Positions 1 to 8,628 of a stretch of DNA of 64,000 nt are shown here, in pieces. Position numbers and translations under genes: made by a program. The DNA is from DAOMNN01 sp035443825 (GTDB lineage: Bacteria; Pseudomonadota; Gammaproteobacteria; Burkholderiales; Rhodocyclaceae): NCBI GenBank assembly GCA_035443825.1, contig DAOMNN010000002.1:1-64000 (forward strand), read 5' to 3'. The notes below the pieces were generated by a model that was not told the DNA's origin, ran no database searches, and saw only the letters and a program-made list of their open reading frames with translations. Position 1 is the stretch's first letter. Every line of letters starts with the position of its first letter.

Positions 1-2165
1 CGCTGCGACCACTCCAGATAGCCCTTGTTCCAGTTGCGCATGTACTGGTAGGAGCGCGGCAACTCGTAGTGGAACACGCAGTTGTTCTGCGCATACATCT
101 CCCACTGCCGCGGGTTGGGCTCGCCGCGCATGAATTTTTCGCCGCCCTTGCCGCGCCAACCCGCCAGAAAACCGATCCCGGAACCCGGCTCGGTTTCGTA
201 GTTCACGATGAAGTCCGGATAGTCGCGGTACTTGCGGGTGCCATCCTTGCGCGCGAACGCGGGCAGTTTCAGTCGAGTCCCGAGTTCGATCAGCACCTCC
301 TGGAAGGGCTTGCATTCCCCGGTCGGCGGCAGCACCGGTATGCGCACCGAATCGACCGGTCCCTCGAATTCCGAGATCGGCCGGTCGAGCATCGACATCA
401 CGTCGTGGCGTTCGAGATAGGTGGTATCGGGCAGGATGAGATCCGCGAATGCGGTCATCTCCGAATGGAACGCATCGCACACGACCAGGAACGGAATCTT
501 GTACTCGCCGTCCTCGTCCCGATCGTTGAGCATCTTCCTCACCTCCTCCGTGTTCATGGTGGAGTTCCACGCCATGTTGGCCATGAAGATGAGAAGCGTA
601 TCGATTCGGTAGGGATCGCCGCGCCACGCATTGGTGATGACGTTGTGCATCATCCCGTGCACCGACAGCGGATACTCCCACGAGAAAGCCTTGTCGATGC
701 GAACCGGCTTGCCCTCCTCGTCCACGAAGAGGTCATCGGGTTCGGCCGGCCAGCCCAAGGCCATGCCGTCGAGCGGCGTATTCGGTTTGACGGCCAGCGG
801 CGTGTTGGGTGTCTTGGCGCAAGGCGGAATCGGTCGCGGGAACGGCGCCTTGTGGCGGAAGCCGCCCGGCCGGTCGATCGTGCCCAGCAGCGTCATCAGG
901 ATCGCCAGCGTGCGAATGCCGTGAAAGCCGTTGGAATGCGCCGCCAGGCCCCGCATTGCATGGAACGCGACCGGATTGCCGGTCACGGTGTCGTGTTCCT
1001 TGCCCCACGAATCGGTCCACGAGATCGGCAGTTCGATCTTCTGATCGCGCGCGGTGATGCCCATCTCGTGCGCCAGCCGCGTGATCGTCTCGACCGGAAT
1101 GCCCGTGATCCGGGATGCCCACTCCGGGGTGTAGTCCTTGACCCGCTCCTGGAGCAGTTGAAATGCCGGCTTCACTGGCGTGCCGTCGGTCAGAACGAAG
1201 TCGCCGCGCAGAAATGGATCAGCCCCCTCGGTGTGTGAAATCACCGCACGATCGGTGTTCCGGTCCCACCACAGCTTGTTAGGAGAATCGGGGCACCCTT
1301 CTTCCTCGGGCACCTCGGCACGCAAAAGCATGCCGAACTCATCGCTGTTCTCATCCTGATTCACCAGTTGTCCGGCATTCGTGTAGCGCACCAGGAAGTC
1401 GCGATCGTAAAGGCCCTGCTCGATGATCTCGTGCACGATGGCCAGCAGCAGCGCGCCATCGGTGCCGGGACGGATCGGCACCCATTCGTCGGCAACCGCC
1501 GAATAGCCGGTGCGCACCGGGTTGATCGAAACGAAACGTCCGCCCGCACGCTTGAATTTCGAGATCGCGATCTTGAGGGGATTCGAGTGGTGGTCCTCGG
1601 CAGTGCCGATCATCACGAACAGCCTGGCGCGTTCGAGATCCGGCCCGCCGAATTCCCAGAAGGAACCGCCGATGGTGTAGATCATCCCTGCGGCCATGTT
1701 GACCGAGCAGAACCCGCCGTGGGCGGCGTAGTTGGGTGTTCCGAACTGGCGCGCGAACAGCCCGGTCAGCGCCTGCATCTGGTCGCGGCCGGTAAACAAT
1801 GCAAACTTTTTCGGGTCCGTCTCGCGTATCCTGCCCAGCCGCTCGGCGAGAATCGAGAAAGCCTCCTCCCATTCGATCGGTTCGAAGGCGCCCGCGCCCC
1901 GCTCCGCACCCTGCTTGCGCAGCAGCGGCCGGGTGAGGCGTGCCGGCGAGTACTGCTTCATGATCCCGGAGCTTCCCTTGGCGCAAATGACGCCCTTGTT
2001 CAGGGGATGATCCGGATTGCCGTCGATGTAGCGCACTTCGCCATCGCGAAGGTGCACACGTATGCCGCAGCGGCAGGCGCACATGTAGCAGGTCGTCGTG
2101 CGCGTCTCGCACGCCGCATCGGGTGCCGGCGACTTGAGGGGGTCGTGCACAGGGTGTGTGGCCAT
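1..2165 (-). CDS. soeA: Molybdopterin oxidoreductase, probable sulfite dehydrogenase subunit SoeA (3' end outside window)
   Basis: The frame is open from ATG at 2165 to the window edge, giving about 721 residues with no stop. The N-terminus carries a CYMCACRCGI motif and a later CAKG, the [4Fe-4S] binding pattern of the DMSO-reductase family. It is followed by the Mo-bis-MGD fold, with GGSFWEFGGPD and MIGTAEDHHSNP segments visible. There is no twin-arginine signal before the Fe-S motif, so the protein should be cytoplasmic, as SoeA is; periplasmic thiosulfate or polysulfide reductases carry a Tat signal. SoeABC oxidises sulfite directly to sulfate and feeds quinone. The expected soeB and soeC would lie beyond base 1. 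An AGAGAG ribosome site precedes the start. The sulfur-gene neighbourhood favours SoeA, but another cytoplasmic molybdoenzyme of the family is possible. Confidence 0.65.
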   Translation of the reverse strand, partial: MATHPVHDPLKSPAPDAACETRTTTCYMCACRCGIRVHLRDGEVRYIDGNPDHPLNKGVICAKGSSGIMKQYSPARLTRPLLRKQGAERGAGAFEPIEWEEAFSILAERLGRIRETDPKKFALFTGRDQMQALTGLFARQFGTPNYAAHGGFCSVNMAAGMIYTIGGSFWEFGGPDLERARLFVMIGTAEDHHSNPLKIAISKFKRAGGRFVSINPVRTGYSAVADEWVPIRPGTDGALLLAIVHEIIEQGLYDRDFLVRYTNAGQLVNQDENSDEFGMLLRAEVPEEEGCPDSPNKLWWDRNTDRAVISHTEGADPFLRGDFVLTDGTPVKPAFQLLQERVKDYTPEWASRITGIPVETITRLAHEMGITARDQKIELPISWTDSWGKEHDTVTGNPVAFHAMRGLAAHSNGFHGIRTLAILMTLLGTIDRPGGFRHKAPFPRPIPPCAKTPNTPLAVKPNTPLDGMALGWPAEPDDLFVDEEGKPVRIDKAFSWEYPLSVHGMMHNVITNAWRGDPYRIDTLLIFMANMAWNSTMNTEEVRKMLNDRDEDGEYKIPFLVVCDAFHSEMTAFADLILPDTTYLERHDVMSMLDRPISEFEGPVDSVRIPVLPPTGECKPFQEVLIELGTRLKLPAFARKDGTRKYRDYPDFIVNYETEPGSGIGFLAGWRGKGGEKFMRGEPNPRQWEMYAQNNCVFHYELPRSYQYMRNWNKGYLEWSQ

Positions 2166-2222
2166 GGACGGATACTCTCTGTATGCGGGCCTTCCCGGCC
2201 TCGTCGGGTCGGGGCGACCCCT

Positions 2223-2290
2223 ATTAGGCGCAAGCATCGAGCCGCTGTCTATAACCGGCTCGGGCAGCCGCTCACCCCCCATGTGGGTAG
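2223..2290 (-). promoter_or_regulatory. Promoter-like module upstream of soeA
   Basis: Read on the minus strand, this stretch has CCCACATGGGG, then GGTTATAGAC, an 18-base spacer (after TAGAC) and CCTAATA. CCTAAT ends about 57 bases before the soeA start. The same TAGAC-N19-CCTAAT arrangement precedes sqr, qmoA and sat in this window. It may be a core promoter with an overlapping operator. This is inference from motif recurrence only. Confidence 0.55.
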
Positions 2291-2349
2291 CGTTGCTACT
2301 ATATGCGTGAACTTTTGGAATTCTCAGCGATGCATCCATCGCCACTCGT

Positions 2350-2559
2350 TATTGAACCGAATCGGCCGATCCCGTTCCAATCCCGACGAGAAGTCTGATC
2401 GTGGNNNNNNNNNNNNNNNNNNNNNNNNNNNNNNNNNNNNNNNNNNNNNNNNNNNNNNNNNNNNNNNNNNNNNNNNNNNNNNNNNNNNNNNNNNNNNNNN
2501 NNNNTATTGAACCGAATCGGCCGATCCCGTTCCAATCCCGACGAGAAGTCTGATCGTGG
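2350..2559. repeat. 55-bp direct duplication flanking the gap
   Basis: Bases 2350-2404 and 2505-2559 match exactly over 55 positions and immediately border the N run. This is best explained as an assembly overlap, not a biological repeat. The true number of copies of the adjacent 16-bp tandem repeat cannot be trusted here. Confidence 0.85.
2405..2504. other. Scaffold gap (100 N), probably artificial
   Basis: A run of exactly 100 N. The 55 bases before it (2350-2404) are identical to the 55 bases after it (2505-2559). This is the signature of two contigs that overlap by one k-mer and were joined with a fixed-length gap instead of being merged. Confidence 0.9.
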
Positions 2560-2622
2560 AGAAGTCTGATCGTGGAGAAGTCTGATCGTGGAGAAGTCTG
2601 ATCGTGGAGAAGTCTGATCGTG
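2543..2622 (+). repeat. 16-bp tandem repeat, five perfect copies
   Basis: The unit GAGAAGTCTGATCGTG occurs five times head to tail from 2543. A copy before the gap at 2388-2403 belongs to the duplicated flank. The array is longer than 55 bases, which would explain why a short-k assembly broke here. It lies 130 bases upstream of the histidine kinase start. Confidence 0.9.
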
Positions 2623-2751
2623 GTCAAAGTCTTTCGCATTGATTCGTGTTTTACTCTATATTAGTCATAACTGAAGTACATCGAGCTGCAGCCGCTCCGT
2701 GAGCGCGCATACGAAGCAGCCGGAAACCGGGGTGTGAGGAGGAAATCATTG

Positions 2752-3939
2752 ATGCGTATCCAGCCGAACCGACGGCGGGAAGCCGCTGCATCCTGTAAGC
2801 AGGAGCGCGTGCTCGAACCCAGGGTTGTCGACTCGAGCGACCGTGAATTCCGTGCACCTCTGGAGCAACTGCTACGGGCGATCATGACGCTCGCCGGAGC
2901 CGATGCAGCCGCGATTCGACATCTCGAAGAAGACACCCACCAGCTGCGCCTCGTCGCGGCGGTCGGCATGCCCGCCACCCTGCTCAACACGGCGTTCAGG
3001 GTTGCGGATTCCTGCGGCACCTGTGGTGAATCGGTAGCCCGCAATGCGCCGCGTCATTCGGCCAAGTCCTGTAACTGCGCCATCGAGATCGGGAAGGTCA
3101 CCCCTTCGGCCAGGGGCCATCGGGCCTTCGTGGTACCGCTCCACCATCGGGGTGCGCCCTGCGGCGTGCTCAAGCTATTCCTGCCCGCCCGCCGCAAACT
3201 CCCTCAATCGCTGTCGCCCCTGCTCGCGGCACTGGGAGAAATGGTCGGACTGAGTCTCGAGAATGGCCGCCTGATGCAGAAGAACCTGCAGGCGAGCCTG
3301 AACCACGAGCGGCACATCCTGGCCAACGAAGTGCATGACTCTCTCGCACAGAATCTGGTATCGATGCGCCTGCGCACTCCCCTGCTGCGCGACGCAATCG
3401 ATCAGCGCGACGATTCGCGAGCCTTCCGCTACCTGGATGAGCTCGAAGAATCGCTGATCGTGTCCCATCGTCGCGTTCGGACCCTGATCACGCACTTCCG
3501 CAGCGAACTCGATCCGCGCGGCCTGCTCCACGCACTCGACGAGGCCGTGGCGGGATTTCGCGAAATGGGTGACATCGAAGTCGAGTTCGAGAATCACGTT
3601 GCCTGTCTGCAGCTGTCTCCCGAGCAGCAGTTGCAGGTTTTTCACGTGGTCAGCGAAGCGCTGGCCAACGTCATGAAACATGCCAAGGCGCAGCATTGCC
3701 GCCTGACGATCCACGAAACTGACGGCCAGTACGTGATCGCCGTCGAGGACGACGGCATCGGCCTGGCCTCGGACCTCGCCGCCACCACGGAACACGGCCA
3801 TTTCGGCCTCAACATCATGCGCGAACGTGTCGATCAGCTGGGTGGCCATATCGAGTTCGAAAGCGAAGCAGGCGCGGGTACGCGAATCCGGCTGTGCTTC
3901 CCCGCTACCGTGCCCGAAGGAAGCTATCACCATGAATGA
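2752..3939 (+). CDS. Soluble GAF-domain sensor histidine kinase, NarX/HisKA_3 type
   Basis: 395 residues. ATG at 2752 is chosen over GTG at 2734 because AGGAGG lies nine bases before it. Residues about 40-170 form a GAF-like domain with a cysteine set C88-X2-C91 and C107-X-C109. The HisKA_3 box ANEVHDSLAQNL places the phospho-accepting histidine at H195. The C-terminal HATPase domain has the N-box (ALANVMKHAK) and the glycine motifs DDGIGL and GHFGLNIMRER. No transmembrane segment is visible, so it should sense a cytoplasmic signal, and the paired cysteines make a redox or metal/Fe-S signal plausible. It overlaps the response regulator gene by 8 bases. Its position between soeA and the dsr operon suggests control of sulfur genes, which is inference. 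Confidence 0.88.
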   Translation: MRIQPNRRREAAASCKQERVLEPRVVDSSDREFRAPLEQLLRAIMTLAGADAAAIRHLEEDTHQLRLVAAVGMPATLLNTAFRVADSCGTCGESVARNAPRHSAKSCNCAIEIGKVTPSARGHRAFVVPLHHRGAPCGVLKLFLPARRKLPQSLSPLLAALGEMVGLSLENGRLMQKNLQASLNHERHILANEVHDSLAQNLVSMRLRTPLLRDAIDQRDDSRAFRYLDELEESLIVSHRRVRTLITHFRSELDPRGLLHALDEAVAGFREMGDIEVEFENHVACLQLSPEQQLQVFHVVSEALANVMKHAKAQHCRLTIHETDGQYVIAVEDDGIGLASDLAATTEHGHFGLNIMRERVDQLGGHIEFESEAGAGTRIRLCFPATVPEGSYHHE

Positions 3940-4660
3940 ACGGATCAGCGTAATCCTCATCGATGACCATGGCCTGTGTCGCCGCGGCCTCAAGGAACTG
4001 CTCGAACTGCGCGCCGGGATTACCGTGCTGGGCACGACGGGCGACCCCGACGAGGCGCTTGAAATGATCCAGCAGCAAGCTCCCGACCTCGTAATCATGG
4101 ACTTGAAGATGCCGGCCATGGATGGCATCAGCCTGCTGCAGAAATTTCGCCATGAGGGCTGTGACGTCCCCGTGACCATGCTCACGATGAGCGCCACTCA
4201 GGAAGACATGGCTAGCGCGCTTCGGGCTGGTGCCCGCGGCTATCTGCTCAAGGACATGGACCCCGACGACGTCATCGATTCGATCCGCCGCATCGCGCGG
4301 GGTGAAATGGTCGTCGCACCGGCCATGTCACTCAAGCTGGCAAAGATCCTGCAAAGCGGCAACACCGACCACGCTCCGGAGAAGACCGAAAGGCTTACGG
4401 CGCGAGAACAGGAAATCCTGCAGTTGCTTGCGGGCGCGAAGAGCAACAAGGCGATCGCGCGCGAACTCAACATCAGCCATGACACGGTGAAGCTGCACGT
4501 ACGCCACATCCTGGCGAAGCTCAATTTCAGCTCACGTGTGGAGGCCGCGGTGTATGCGGTCGAGCAAGGCATGGTGCCCACTCACCAGGCCTCGGAGGCC
4601 GAACTCGAAGAACAGCACGCACTGCAGGCTGCACGCCAGCGCACCCAGGACGCGAACTGA
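3932..4660 (+). CDS. NarL/FixJ-family response regulator
   Basis: 242 residues from ATG 3932, with GAAGGA upstream and an 8-base overlap with the kinase gene, so the two are translationally coupled. The receiver domain has the acidic pair D11-D12, phospho-acceptor D57 in MDLKMP, the conserved Thr in LTMS, and the Lys in YLLKDM. A LuxR/NarL helix-turn-helix follows (LTAREQEILQLLAGAKSNKAIARELNIS is the core, from about residue 150). It is the partner of the kinase just upstream. Related NarL proteins bind TACYYMT heptamers, and TACCCAT occurs in the sat promoter region here, but no direct link can be shown from sequence alone. The gene converges on dsrR with 38 bases between the stops. Confidence 0.92.
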   Translation: MNERISVILIDDHGLCRRGLKELLELRAGITVLGTTGDPDEALEMIQQQAPDLVIMDLKMPAMDGISLLQKFRHEGCDVPVTMLTMSATQEDMASALRAGARGYLLKDMDPDDVIDSIRRIARGEMVVAPAMSLKLAKILQSGNTDHAPEKTERLTAREQEILQLLAGAKSNKAIARELNISHDTVKLHVRHILAKLNFSSRVEAAVYAVEQGMVPTHQASEAELEEQHALQAARQRTQDAN

Positions 4661-4698
4661 GCTTCGGAACCTTTCTCCGGCGGAGTCAGGGAGTCAGT

Positions 4699-5040
4699 TC
4701 AACAACTACCGGCGCTGCCGCATCCGCCGCAACCGCCCGTACCGCAACCTGGCGCCTCATCGGCCGCAACCAGGACGAAGCCGAAACGCCCGGGTTCGAT
4801 CTCCGCATAATCGAGAACGAGGTTTTCCAGCAAGGGCTGACTGATGGGCGAGACCAACACGATGACGCCCTCGCTTTCCAGGGTCAGATCGTGCTCGCGC
4901 GGCAGGTCGAAACCCATCCCCAGCGCGAGGCTGCCGTCCTCCTGCTCCTTGGCCGCCAGGCGCAGCGCCAGATCCTCGTCGTCAAGGTCCAGCATCGCAA
5001 TCCGCACCTGCTCGCCCGCCGTAGATGTCAGTGTGATCAT
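4699..5040 (-). CDS. dsrR: DsrR, A-type (IscA-like) scaffold-fold protein
   Basis: 113 residues from ATG 5040, preceded by GAGAG. It is the last gene of the dsr operon, the position dsrR holds in A. vinosum, where it is needed for full DsrEFH/DsrL-related function and is reported to lack the IscA cluster cysteines. The body matches the beta-rich A-type fold (SEGVIVLVS, LENLVLDYAE). The last 18 residues are unusual: a Gly-Cys-rich tail with four cysteines (CGTGGCGGCG then SC). Longer upstream starts up to 5304 would invade dsrN and lack homology-like sequence. Confidence 0.85.
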   Translation of the reverse strand: MITLTSTAGEQVRIAMLDLDDEDLALRLAAKEQEDGSLALGMGFDLPREHDLTLESEGVIVLVSPISQPLLENLVLDYAEIEPGRFGFVLVAADEAPGCGTGGCGGCGSAGSC

Positions 5041-5131
5041 TTGTCGTCTCTCGCTCACTCGTTTCTTGACCTGAGTCCCCGGCGGGACGGTCATCCGCGT
5101 CGTGCGCGGTGCCGCACCCGGGAGGATCGGC

Positions 5132-6655
5132 TCACGATGCCGCAGCAAGTGCGGCGCTGCCTTGCGCCTCGCGTTCGCGCCCGCGTTTGACCTGAAGCGC
5201 GAAACTGACAAAGCGGCTTGGCCAATGGCATGATCCGACGCCGCGCATGTGCGCATACGAAGCCAGGACGTTACGGTACACGAGACCATCATTGTGTCCG
5301 TCAATTCCGTGACCGCGCTTCACACGATAGGCAAATCGAACGCCCTGGTCGAGGTTCTCGAGGCTCGAATAGTGAAACTCGTGGGCACGTATGACCTGCT
5401 CGGGTGACGTGGCGCCAGGCCACGGCGCCCCCTCGGTTTCGACCAGTTCGACATAACCACGCCCGACCGGGCGCCGATGCATCACCACGTCGCCGGGAAT
5501 GGCGCCCACCATCTCATGCCGTCCGTCCTCGGTTCGCAGGCTGCGCGTCAGATACATCAGCCCCCCGCATTCGGCATACGCCGGCATGCCACGCTCGATG
5601 GCAGCGCGGATGTCGGCACGCAGCGCCGAATTCGCTTCGAGTTCGGGAGCGAACATTTCCGGGAAACCACCGCCGATGAAGATCGCATCGACCTCGGGCA
5701 GCGCCGCATCCGCGATGGTGTCGAAGGGAACCACTTCCGCCCCGGCAGCGGCAAGCGCGGCCAGATCGTCCGCGTAGTAGAAACCGAATACCCTGTCCAT
5801 TGCGACGCCGACTCTCAGCCGTGCCGGAAGCGCACGTGCAAGCGGCGCCACGGTTGCCGGCTGCTTGCGCGGTTTTCGCGTCGTCCCGGTAGCCGGCCTT
5901 TCAACATGGATCACCGCGTCGCCCGCATCCTGCGTCGCAACGGTCGAAGTCTCGTCAGCGACGAGCGGCGGTGCGTGGTGCGCCACCTCGATCACACGCT
6001 CCAGATCGACCTGGCGGGCGATTGCATCGCCGATGCAGGCGATCTGCTCTTCGGCTTCACCCGCTTCGTTGCTCGGCATGAGGCCAAGATGGCGCTCGAC
6101 GATCGCAAGCCGGTCGTCCGCATGCACAGCCCCCAGGACTGCGATGTCGGTGTAGTGCTCGATGACTGCGCGCAGTTTCGCCTCGTGGCGCGCGCCGCCC
6201 AGATTGTTGAGGATCACGCCGGCAATGTGAATGTTTCGATCGAAAGCCTGGTAGCCCAGCAGCAATGGCGCGATGCCCCGGGTCATCCCCCGTGCATCGA
6301 CCACCAGCACGACCGGCATGCCAAGTGCCGCCGCCAGTGCCGCATTGCTGTTGCTGCCATCCAGCGCCAGTCCGTCGTAAAGACCCTTGTTGCCTTCGAC
6401 CAGGGACAGGTCGGCCCCAGCCGCCTGCAGTCGAAACAGCCGACGAATCTCGTCCATGCCCATCAGGAACGGGTCAAGATTGAAGCAGGCCCGCCCAGCG
6501 GCACGGGAAAGCCACATCGGATCGATGTAATCGGGGCCTTTCTTGAAGGGCTGGACGATCAGGCCGCGCGCCGTGAGCGCCGCACACAGCCCGATACTGA
6601 TGGTGGTCTTCCCTGAGGACTTGTGCGCAGCGGAGATCAGCAGGCGTGGCATCAC
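5132..6655 (-). CDS. dsrN: DsrN, sirohaem amidase of the CobB/CbiA family
   Basis: 507 residues. The N-terminal P-loop domain has AAHKSSGKTTIS, then DYIDP and NKGLYDG as in cobyrinic acid a,c-diamide synthases. The C-terminal class I glutamine amidotransferase domain has the nucleophile Cys in AYAECGGLMYL, and HEFHYSSLE near the end. A low-complexity linker at about residues 225-275 separates the domains. In A. vinosum DsrN makes the sirohaem amide used by DsrAB. It follows dsrP by only 6 bases. Two adjacent ATGs (6655 and 6652) are equally possible starts. Confidence 0.92.
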   Translation of the reverse strand: MMPRLLISAAHKSSGKTTISIGLCAALTARGLIVQPFKKGPDYIDPMWLSRAAGRACFNLDPFLMGMDEIRRLFRLQAAGADLSLVEGNKGLYDGLALDGSNSNAALAAALGMPVVLVVDARGMTRGIAPLLLGYQAFDRNIHIAGVILNNLGGARHEAKLRAVIEHYTDIAVLGAVHADDRLAIVERHLGLMPSNEAGEAEEQIACIGDAIARQVDLERVIEVAHHAPPLVADETSTVATQDAGDAVIHVERPATGTTRKPRKQPATVAPLARALPARLRVGVAMDRVFGFYYADDLAALAAAGAEVVPFDTIADAALPEVDAIFIGGGFPEMFAPELEANSALRADIRAAIERGMPAYAECGGLMYLTRSLRTEDGRHEMVGAIPGDVVMHRRPVGRGYVELVETEGAPWPGATSPEQVIRAHEFHYSSLENLDQGVRFAYRVKRGHGIDGHNDGLVYRNVLASYAHMRGVGSCHWPSRFVSFALQVKRGREREAQGSAALAAAS

Positions 6656-6661
6656 ATCACC

Positions 6662-7870
6662 TCAGCCAGCCTTGCCCTCGGCTTCGTCGACCGCCGCAAC
6701 CTCATCCACGCGCATGAAGGGCAAAACGCGCAAACCCAGCACCGTCGCCGCAAAAGCGACACCGACACCCCCGAGACCAAGCGCGATTTCGGGGAAGCTC
6801 GGGCGATAGTGCTCGATCGCGCCGTCAAAGAAGCTGCTGCTTGTCACATAACCCGGAAAGAGTTCGAGCGGATAGGCCTGTCCGCCGATGATGAAGACGT
6901 AAAGATGCGCAAAAGCGCCGACCAGAACAAGGCCACACGCAAGCAGCAGCATGCGCGAATTGGCGAATGCCGGATGATAGATGAGCACGAGCGGCGCCAC
7001 CGTTCCCAGCAACACGTACCCTCCCCAGAAAAGTACGGGATAGATACCGCCTTCGACAAGAATGAAGCGCTCGAAATCCGTCTGCCGCGCAAAATACAGA
7101 TTGGTGAGGTGGTACACGATCACGAAGTACAGCACCGCCACCACGAAGATGCCCAGCAAGCGAGCCATGCGCTGGCGTACCGGGGCATCGACTTCGCGCC
7201 CGTGCCACGCAAAGATCGCGGCCTGTGCAATCAGGAAGATGGCCATGCCCCAGGCCAGCGACATCACGATGAACATCGGCGCCAGCACTGCCGAGTGGTA
7301 AGCCTGGCGCGCTACCAGAAAGGCGAAAATGACGCCGGTACCCGTAGTGAGCACGAAGCGCCATCCGAAGGCCGCCAGACCGGCATACTTCGAATAGCGA
7401 TTCATGCGCCGCTCCATCATGGTCCACAAGTAGAGCGCCACGATCGCGAACAGGCCGCTGTAGAGCAGGACATTCCACGCGAACACCGAGGTGGGGTTGT
7501 AGTGGGTCGCCGCGATCACCACACGATCCGGTCTGCCCAGGTCGAGCATCAGCACCGCGAGGCCGCCGGCCAGCAACGCCAGGGACAGCAGGCCCGAGAG
7601 CTTGGCACGCGCCTTGTAGACCGGCTTGCCGAATACCGATCCGACCGATGCGACGTTGAGCACACCCGATGCGGCAACGATCATGAAGATCGCAAATACG
7701 TGAGGCATGCCCCACACCACCTGATTCGTCATTCCCGTGATTGCATGGCCGTGGGCGTGCATTGCCCACGCGGCCCAGGCGCCGCCGGCCACGAGGAGCC
7801 CCCCGAGGGCCAGCAGGAGATAGAAATTACGTTCTTGCGTACGGGGATTGGCGTGCGTGGACACGTTCAT
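6662..7870 (-). CDS. dsrP: DsrP, NrfD-family quinone-interacting membrane subunit
   Basis: 402 residues beginning at ATG 7870, which overlaps the dsrO stop as ATGA. About ten hydrophobic helices are visible, starting with FYLLLALGGLLVAGG after a short cytoplasmic N-terminus. The family (PsrC/NrfD) binds quinone in the membrane and carries no haem. In DsrMKJOP it forms one of two membrane modules, passing electrons between the periplasmic DsrO/DsrJ side and the quinone pool. The upstream in-frame extension to 8425 is a misread of dsrO in another frame. Confidence 0.93.
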   Translation of the reverse strand: MNVSTHANPRTQERNFYLLLALGGLLVAGGAWAAWAMHAHGHAITGMTNQVVWGMPHVFAIFMIVAASGVLNVASVGSVFGKPVYKARAKLSGLLSLALLAGGLAVLMLDLGRPDRVVIAATHYNPTSVFAWNVLLYSGLFAIVALYLWTMMERRMNRYSKYAGLAAFGWRFVLTTGTGVIFAFLVARQAYHSAVLAPMFIVMSLAWGMAIFLIAQAAIFAWHGREVDAPVRQRMARLLGIFVVAVLYFVIVYHLTNLYFARQTDFERFILVEGGIYPVLFWGGYVLLGTVAPLVLIYHPAFANSRMLLLACGLVLVGAFAHLYVFIIGGQAYPLELFPGYVTSSSFFDGAIEHYRPSFPEIALGLGGVGVAFAATVLGLRVLPFMRVDEVAAVDEAEGKAG

Positions 7871-8628
7871 ATTCCTTGATAACGGACGCCGGTATCGAGA
7901 CGCAGATCGGCACGCACCTGGGTCGAAGCCACCTCGCGCAGACGCCGTGATATCTCGCTTTCCGGGTCGTTCAGATCGCCGAAGATGATCGCGCCGTGAC
8001 CCGCCTCCGCGCAGGCCTCCACGCACGCGGGCGTCTGCCCCTTGTCGACCCTGTGCACGCACAGCGTGCACGACTCGACGCAGCCCAGGCCCCGGGGAAC
8101 CTCGGGATTCTGATTCGTCAGCGGCTCGTGCACGAACGAGCGTGCCTTGTACGGGCAGGCCATCATGCAATAGCGACAGCCGATGCATGTGTGGCGATCG
8201 ACCAGGACGATGCCGTCGGCACGCTTGAACGACGCTCCGGTCGGGCATACATCGACGCACGGCGGATTGGCACAGTGCTGGCACATCATCGGCAGTGAAG
8301 CGGTGCGCCCCGTCGACACCTCCTTGAGTTCGATCTTGCGGATCCACTGCGGCCGCTGACGCTCGTCGATCCCGGTCGCCCCGGCCGACTCGAGGCCGTT
8401 TTCCCGGTCGCATGCCGACACGCAATCATCGCACCCGGAACTGCAGCGCGTACTGTCGATGAGCATGCCCCATCGCACCGTGCCCGACACGGGTTCGCCG
8501 GGCGCCCTGGCCGAGGCGATCTCGATCAGGCTGATGCCCGGCGCAACCATGATGCCGGCAAGCGCCGCGGCAGATGCGGCAAGGAAGTCACGCCGCGAGG
8601 CGCCGCCGCCCGGCTTGTGCTCGCTCAT
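7867..8628 (-). CDS. dsrO: DsrO, periplasmic ferredoxin-like iron-sulfur subunit
   Basis: 253 residues from ATG 8628, which overlaps the dsrJ stop and has GGAGGG ten bases before it. The N-terminus is a twin-arginine signal (ASRRDFLAASAAAL), so the protein is exported folded. Four cysteine clusters for [4Fe-4S] centres follow: CSSGCDDCVSAC, CQHCANPPCVDVCP, CIGCRYCMMACP and CTLCVHR with CVEAC. It belongs to the DsrMKJOP complex and sits between DsrJ haems and DsrP. Confidence 0.93.
   Translation of the reverse strand: MSEHKPGGGASRRDFLAASAAALAGIMVAPGISLIEIASARAPGEPVSGTVRWGMLIDSTRCSSGCDDCVSACDRENGLESAGATGIDERQRPQWIRKIELKEVSTGRTASLPMMCQHCANPPCVDVCPTGASFKRADGIVLVDRHTCIGCRYCMMACPYKARSFVHEPLTNQNPEVPRGLGCVESCTLCVHRVDKGQTPACVEACAEAGHGAIIFGDLNDPESEISRRLREVASTQVRADLRLDTGVRYQGI

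Larger units (their letters stand above)
2166..2751. other. Intergenic region between soeA and the two-component pair
   Basis: This 586-base stretch holds the soeA promoter-like module, a 100-N scaffold gap with a 55-bp duplication on either side, a 16-bp tandem repeat, and an AT-rich segment at about 2630-2680 that probably contains the histidine kinase promoter. The palindrome ATCGGCCGAT occurs at 2361-2370 and again at 2516-2525 because of the duplication. No credible gene is seen. Confidence 0.6.

Noticed and set aside
7867..8425. Long N-terminal extension of dsrP reaching 8425
   Set aside because: This part is dsrO in another frame. dsrP has a proper start at 7870 overlapping the dsrO stop.
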